From positions 930,001-994,000 of the forward strand of contig JAJQJQ010000011.1 in assembly GCA_028622995.1 (NCBI GenBank): a stretch of 64,000 nucleotides of DNA. The letters run 5' to 3'. This document shows positions 58,203 to 64,000 of the stretch, in pieces. The notes under the pieces were generated by a model. It searched no databases. It saw only the letters and a list, made by a program, of their open reading frames with translations, and had not been told where the DNA came from. Source of the stretch: Panagrolaimus kolymaensis (Eukaryota; Nematoda; Chromadorea; Rhabditida; Panagrolaimidae). Each line of letters begins with the position of its first letter. The first letter of the stretch is position 1. The translations under genes and the position numbers were made by a program.

Positions 58203-59517
58203 TCAATTTTTCAAAGAACCTTTAAATTCAACAACTAATTCATTGCAAATATAATGAAGTCTATCTGATCCCCAAAATTTTAAATCTTCTTTTCCTTCTT
58301 GCTTCAAAACAATCCACGGAGTTCCAAATGCTCCAGAATCTAAAGCTTCTTGAGTTGCATGTTGATATTCATTTTTAATTTCTTCACCTTTTGAAAATTC
58401 AATGAGTTTTTCTGAATTCGGGATCGAAAGCTTTAAGCATACCTACAATGTCGGTGAATGAACTGGAGTCATTTTTTCCAGTTTCGTTCAGGATTGTTCA
58501 GGATCGCTCCGGACGGGGCATATAGCTATTTTTTAAAGGGCTATAGAAGGAAAATTTTGTACAGTTCGATTCGATATTTTTTCCTCTACAAATTATACTC
58601 AAACTTTCTTTTATAAAAAAAAGAAAAATAACTGAATTAATTAATTTTAAAAATGATAAATTTCTTATTTTTAACAAAGGAGCCTTCGCATGTTGCAAGA
58701 TAAAAACATAAATTTTTTAATGTATTTTTTATTAACTTCAGCTATTTTTCTTTTTTTTTATAAAAGAAAGTTTGAATATAATTTGTAGAGGAAAAAATAT
58801 CGAATCGAACTGTACAAAATTTTCCTTCTATAGCCCTTTAAAAAATAGCTATATGCCCCGTCCGGAGCGATCCTGAACAATCCTGAACGAAACTGGAAAA
58901 AATGACTCCAGTTCATTCACCGACATTGTAAACCTTTTAAAAATAAATAAAGTTTTTTATATGTCAAAAGCTACATGCCTCTTTGATGTTTTTGTCTTCA
59001 TAAATTGGTTGATCCTTGCACCAAACACGAGATGCAAATTCTCTTGCAGCAGGGCGCAAAAATTCTGGATTTTCTTGTTTCAAAGCAGTCAAGAATCTTT
59101 GAGGCTTGACACTTCCTTGTTTGATTATCCTTTCTTCAAAATTCTGAAAAATATTTTTAATGTATCAACATTTAAAAGATCTCCTTTTTGGATTCCAAAA
59201 ATAAAGCAAACATCTTACAGCTGGCCATTTCATTGAAAAACCCCAATATCGATTTGCAGCTTCTAAATCATGTTTCATATAATCTCCTTTTGAAGGAACG
59301 GCAACATTGGCTCGATTGCCCGATTTAACTATAGTTGCACCCAAAAAGAATGGAATAAAATTTAAATGAGCAGGCAGATGCTTTTCATATCGCAAAATTG
59401 ACTAAAAAATAAAAACTTTGAAAACTTTTGATTCATAACGAATACCTCGAATCCGACATAGGAATATGGCGAGACTACGTCAAAATAAAAATTAATAATT
59501 GGACGAGATTTTGACAT
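58203..59517 (-). CDS. Kappa-class glutathione S-transferase (DsbA-like)
   Basis: Four exons, 59446-59517, 59219-59401, 58979-59143 and 58203-58442, give 219 residues, normal for GSTK. It starts MSKSRPIINFYFDVVSPYSY (the SPYS active-site region), then FIPFFLGATIVKSGN, KWPA, a helical segment and FGTPWIVLKQEGKEDLKFWGSDRLHYI, all diagnostic. It is a thioredoxin-fold glutathione enzyme of mitochondria or peroxisomes. The third intron has a GC donor (GAG|GCATGT), and its acceptor TAG is made by the end of a 483-bp MITE, so correct splicing is uncertain. A broken tandem copy lies just downstream. Confidence 0.85.
58446..58928. mobile_element. Foldback MITE with about 185-bp TIRs and TA duplication
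   Basis: Two almost identical arms, about 58446-58630 and 58745-58928, are inverted copies beginning CAATGTCGGTGAATGAACTG. TA is present at both outer edges (58444-58445 and 58929-58930), the target-site duplication of Tc1/mariner-type elements. No transposase is present, so it is non-autonomous. It sits inside the last intron of the GSTK gene. Its left TA is part of the TAG acceptor of that intron (minus strand). High arm identity suggests recent activity. Confidence 0.9.
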
Positions 59518-59784
59518 TATTTGAAGCTAAATTTAATGAAAGAAAATTAGAAAATTGGTGGAAGAATAAAAATGAGAGAACGGAACTATAAAATTTGTAG
59601 CTTTTTTAAGTTTAAAACTTTTTTTGACGACACCTTGCTATTTCAACTGCAACAAAATGATAAAAAAAACATTGTTTTGTTTTTTATTTTACCTGGTTGA
59701 TAGTTAAACAAGCTAAAACGGAATTAATGGCATCTTTGTGATGGGCGAATTTATTATCGATCGTCGAAATTTAAAAAAGCTTAA

Positions 59785-59975
59785 AGGGACATAGCTATTT
59801 CATGCCTTTTTTGAAATTTCGTTTGCGGGCACTGCAAGTTACACTTGGTAAGGCGCGTGTTTGAATTACCGTGTAAGACAGAAGTGACACGGTAATTCAA
59901 ACACGCGCCGCCCCAACTGTTCCTATCAGCCCCAGTATCGAAATTTTTGAAAAGGCATGAAATAGCTATGTCCCT
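59785..59975. mobile_element. Small MITE flanked by TTAA
   Basis: Outer inverted repeats of about 24 bp (AGGGACATAGCTATTTCATG and its complement) are flanked by TTAA at 59781-59784 and 59976-59979. That target site is typical of piggyBac-like elements. An inner 22-bp inverted repeat (GCGCGTGTTTGAATTACCGT and complement) gives a second stem. There is no coding capacity. Confidence 0.8.
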
Positions 59976-59979
59976 TTAA

Positions 59980-61051
59980 TGTTGCTTCTAAAAATGTTTC
60001 AAAAGCTTAAAAAAATTATTACGGTAGTAACTTTAAACTTTACTTTTTTTGTTCCCTCTTCATCGGTAAAAACTTTATTTTCGCTTTTTTTATTTGCAAC
60101 TTTAGTCAACGTAAAAATGCAAGATGAACCTTCACGATATTGGATGTTGTTGTTCCGGAAATTCTAAAATTACAAAGCTTTTCTTTCTTTACTTTTTTTT
60201 ATTGCCAGAAGTCTTAAGCTTTTTGATGATTCTCCTCCGCAAAGCAAAAACATCCTAAAATAGAAAAAAAACTCTATAAATGGTAACAAACATTTTGAGT
60301 AGGCGAAAGCCTTGTGATAGGTACATATGTATCTACGTATCTCAAGTCATTTAACAAATAGAAAAAAATAGAAAAAATGAAGAAAGTTAATTATTAGAAA
60401 AATATTTGATCAAGCCCATAAAAAAGTGAATGTAAAAGTACAGTGAAAATGAAAAGAAAAAATGTGCCATTCTTCAAATTCTCTGCAAATTCGCTGTTAG
60501 CTTTTATCATCAAGTAATAAAGCACGAGGCATAATTCATTTTATAAATATGTATGTAATCAAAAGAGATTTCTAAACATTCCACGATAAAGCAGAATAAA
60601 TTCGTTAAATCAAAACTGTGAAAAAAAAACTATTATAAAATTTCTTATTAATGGTTCATGTTAAGCTTTCCATTAAAAAAGAATCAAAAGTAACAAAATG
60701 TCATGTAATCAATCAGCTGAGGAAGCATAAAAAAATATTAAAAATTAAAGAAAGACTGCGATCATTCAACAAACTTTAGTAAAAGCAACCATTTTCAAAT
60801 AACATTGTTTTCTCAAAGTGAAAACATTTTTACGGTCTTTTTACTCGCGTTTTTTTTTCTTTGAAAATCCTTCATTCGTTTATCTTTTTGCATCAATCAT
60901 CAAAATTGCTTCAATCAACTTTTTTTTATTAGTAACAACGTTTTTTGCGTGACTTCATTAACCTTATTTTCGTGTATTCTCCATTTTTTCTTCAAAAAAA
61001 AACTATTTTAAATTTTTGCTATTTTTCAGGTTCCTTTGGCTTCTCTTCAAT
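59980..61051. other. Intergenic/5' region of the E4 gene
   Basis: A/T-rich. A TTTTTCAG at about 61022-61029 lies 22 nt before the ATG and is a likely trans-splice site or the end of a 5' intron. No gene was recognised. Confidence 0.5.
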
Positions 61052-64000
61052 ATGCTACCAACTGAAGCAATTGTGCTTGATTCTCTGATTGAATCACTCG
61101 GTGATGACGTCTTTTCATATCAAGGCTATGCTTTTGGAACAGTAGATGATTTACTCCGTCAAATTGTTTCTCAAACATTTCCACCTGACAACAGCATGGA
61201 AGTTGATTATGTTAAACTTGGTAATGTCTTCAACTTGGATTATATTGATTCCGTCGTAAGTACTAAAGGCTTTACGGTTATGAAATATTTTCTTGGTGTC
61301 TATGATCGTCTTAAAAAGCTTAGCAAACAAACGGTATGATATTATTTTTGTTTTTGAAATAACCTTTTTTGATTTTAGGGTCCAAGAAAAGAATATATTG
61401 ATAACATCAAAAATGAATTTATGTCATTCTTTATAACATTTCTTCGTGGCTTTACGGCTAATGAGTAAGTTACCAGTTTCAAAAGACATCTTTATATATA
61501 TTCCTGCTTTTCAGTATCACAACCATGGAAATTTCATATTCGTTTTCTCGTCTTTTGGTCCTTGATCAAATTCCTGTTGATCTTATCGTTAGTCTTGTAG
61601 AGTTCGCTCAAAATGAAGATTTCACTGATTCCGAATGCTTTGGAGATGTTTTCAACCCAGTTCTTGATGTTATCAGATTATGTGTAAGCTGTTCAAATCT
61701 TCAACAAACTGATGATCTTACAATGGAAAAGCCTTTTTATTCCATGAAGCGACTTCTTGAAATCAAAATTGGAGACACTCGACCCTTTGCTGATTTGATT
61801 GCTAATCGATCTGACTTCTGTCCAAATGGATATACTGATCACTATGGAAGAGAACTTTCAAATCTCTCATTCTTCGGGCCATTCTTATCTCTCGGTGTTT
61901 GTGATATTGAAGGTGAAAATAATCATTTTGCTGGTGCTGAGCGATTCTTTGATGCAAATCAAATTCCACCTGAGGAAACACGTTTCAAGGCCTATGACGT
62001 TTATCAAGGAAGAATGAATGGTTATAGAGTAAGTTGTTAACATTAATCAAAGTTCATTTATATTGTGCTAATGGCTATGGTTTTAGCGCTTGATGCATGA
62101 TATCATCCATCCCATCCTCGTAAATGGCTCAACACGAGATATAGTTTTAAATTATCTTTCAACTTTAATCAAAGCAAATAAGAATCGGTCTCAACTTCAA
62201 GCTGATGATACCAAACTTGCAAAAGACGCTTTTATGATTAATTTGACATTCGTTATGTTAGAATTATCAAAAAAGATTCCGTTGGACAAAGTTGCAGCAA
62301 CATATATCTTCCATCCTAAAAGCCGCGTTGACGTCAAAGATGAAACCAGACTCAAAGCAACATCAGAAGAGGTTGAACAATTCAAAGCGACTTTAGGTGA
62401 GTAGTTTCTAAGTTAATTTTGTGCTTGTTAATATTAATCAATTTCAGACTTGAACTATGAACCTAAATTTCCAACAGAATGCTTCTTTCTGACGATTCAT
62501 GCTATACATATCAGCTTCAACCCCATGGTTTCTATGATGAAACGTGTCAAACGTCAGTTATATTCACTTCAACAAAAGATGAAAGAAATCAAAGATGAAA
62601 TGGAGAAGCATAAAGAAGGCCGCAAACATCTTATTTTAGCTAATAAGCTTAAAGAGCAACAAGAGTTTAACGATGTAAGCTTTAACCATTTTAACTTCGA
62701 TGTGAACGTTGTGTTTTCAGACATTGGTTCGAACAATTATGTGTATGGAATGCACTCTTCGTGATCACAGTCTTCTTGGTCAAATTCTCATATTTGTCAA
62801 TCGCCAATTATCTTTCTTAATCTCCATGATCAATCCTGAATTGTAAGCCTTTGTCGTATTTTATTTGTTTTAATTATAAAAATTATTTTTCAGTGAAAAG
62901 AACTTAAATATCCCTGATGATGCTCCAGAGATGTTTCGAATGTATCCTGAATTCTACCTTGAAACTGCGCTATTCTGCGTTGAATATGGTTTTCATTACT
63001 CTCCAAAACTCTTGCTTCAACTTCGTCTAAATCTTCCTCCAAAGCTTTTGATGTTCATTTGTGCAACTCACTTTTACACCAGTCACTTAGCTGCCAAAGT
63101 TGTTGAAGCTGTTTATTCCTTTTGTCCTGAAGTTAATCCATCAATGGAAGATTTTCATTCTTCGTTTGTCAACACATCGTTAGCAAACAAGAAACTTGTT
63201 CCAAGCATGATCAAATTTTATTCGGATCTCGAAAGCGGAGACTTTTATGAAAAGTTTAACATTCGTCGAAGCATGCAAATTATCTTTAGATCTCTTTGGA
63301 AGATGCCTATTTACCGCTCGAAAATATGCGAAATAGCAAGGTTAGTTTCTTTTTTATTTTCTTATGACTTTCATATACCTGCTATGTCTTTTTTTGCAGA
63401 GAATGCACCAGCGACTTTGTTCGTTTTGTCAATATGGTAATCAATGATGCAACTTATCTTTTGGATGAATCTTTGTCAAGTCTCAAAAAAATCCACGATG
63501 TTGAAATGAAGATGGAAAATAAAGATGTATGGGATGCATTCGACGAAGAAGAAAAACATCGTGATCTTGAAACTTTGAATGAAGCTAAAAGAACTGTTCG
63601 AAATTGGCTTGTTATGGGTGATGATACAATGGATATGTTTGGATATTTAACAAAAGATGTTCCTCAACCTTTCTATCATGATCCTCTTGGTGACCGTGTT
63701 GCTTCAATGTTAAACCACAATCTACTTGAACTTTGCAGTCCACAATGTACTGGTTTAAAAGTACGAGATGGCAAACGTCGTTTTCATTGGGATCCTCGTC
63801 ATCTTTTGGAACAAATAGTTGATGTTTATCTCAATTTGGCGTCTCATGAATTTGCTGAATGTATCGCTGGTGATGAACGCTCATATGCTCCACAAAAGTT
63901 TGAAATTGCTGTCAATCGTATCAAGAAGGTTCTAAGGAATACTGTTATTGAAGAACGATTTCAAAGACTTGGTGACGCTGCTAAAATCAAATACAACGAA
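61052..64000 (+). CDS. ufd-2: Ubiquitin conjugation factor E4 (UFD2/UBE4), 3' end outside window
   Basis: Exons: 61052-61333, 61379-61464, 61515-62028, 62087-62396, 62448-62674, 62721-62842, 62894-63340 and 63400-64000 (open at the window edge). They encode about 860 residues so far. The UFD2 core is clear: ANRSDFCPNGYTDHYGREL, FFGPFLSLGV, then VRFVNMVINDATYLLDESL..LKKIHDVEMKM, and NHNLLELCSPQCTGLKVRDGK with HWDPRHLLEQIVDVYLNL. The C-terminal U-box, which binds E2, is not reached. E4 factors extend ubiquitin chains on substrates with CDC-48/p97. ATG 61052 begins a family-length core without a long N-terminal extension; further 5' exons cannot be excluded. Confidence 0.93.

Overview
This is eukaryotic DNA, very probably from a nematode. 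It is A/T-rich, its genes are cut by many short introns (about 45-60 nt, mostly GT...TTTTAG), and several start codons lie just behind a consensus 3' splice site, as expected for spliced-leader trans-splicing. It encodes nematode-type families: a Clc-like four-TM protein, a serpentine chemoreceptor and a catalytically dead WAGO-type Argonaute. The style suggests a clade IV/Tylenchina (panagrolaimid-like) worm, but that is inference. All exon joins were made by hand from splice motifs and reading-frame phase; no alignments were run.

Layout. 0-6 kb (+): Clc-like membrane protein, a secreted Cys-containing protein, an F-box-like protein and an arrestin-domain protein. 6.3-8.2 kb (-): a degenerate SF1/UPF1-like helicase. 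8.2-32 kb (+): one very large gene for a tandem protein tyrosine phosphatase. It has at least five alternative first exons, each with its own ATG and all ending in phase 1, spread over 11 kb and feeding one common body. The intron that splits its active-site motif holds a complete secreted-protein gene on the other strand. 33-38.2 kb (+): a secreted Cys-rich protein and a long Cys-loop channel. 38.2-42.5 kb (-): a tail-anchored coiled-coil protein with a 714-bp higher-order repeat. 43.8-45.6 kb (-): a cytochrome P450. 46.5-50.0 kb (+): the Argonaute. 51.9-52.4 kb (+): a small helical protein. 52.7-54.4 kb (-): ribose-5-phosphate isomerase with a possible alternative first exon. 55.7-56.9 kb (-): the chemoreceptor. 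57.3-59.5 kb (-): two tandem kappa-class GST genes, one broken by a deletion and the other carrying a MITE at its last splice acceptor. 59.8 kb: a second, TTAA-flanked MITE. 61 kb to the right edge (+): ubiquitin E4 factor UFD-2/UBE4, cut off by the window.

The genes do not form one pathway. The most unusual unit is the phosphatase locus: a variable-first-exon gene whose tandem PTP domains both lack key catalytic residues, with three in-phase cassette exons inside domain 2. Other points of note are a precise MITE insertion into a splice acceptor, an in-frame TAG in the Argonaute exon 2 next to a good donor site, and a heptad-preserving repeat in the coiled-coil gene.
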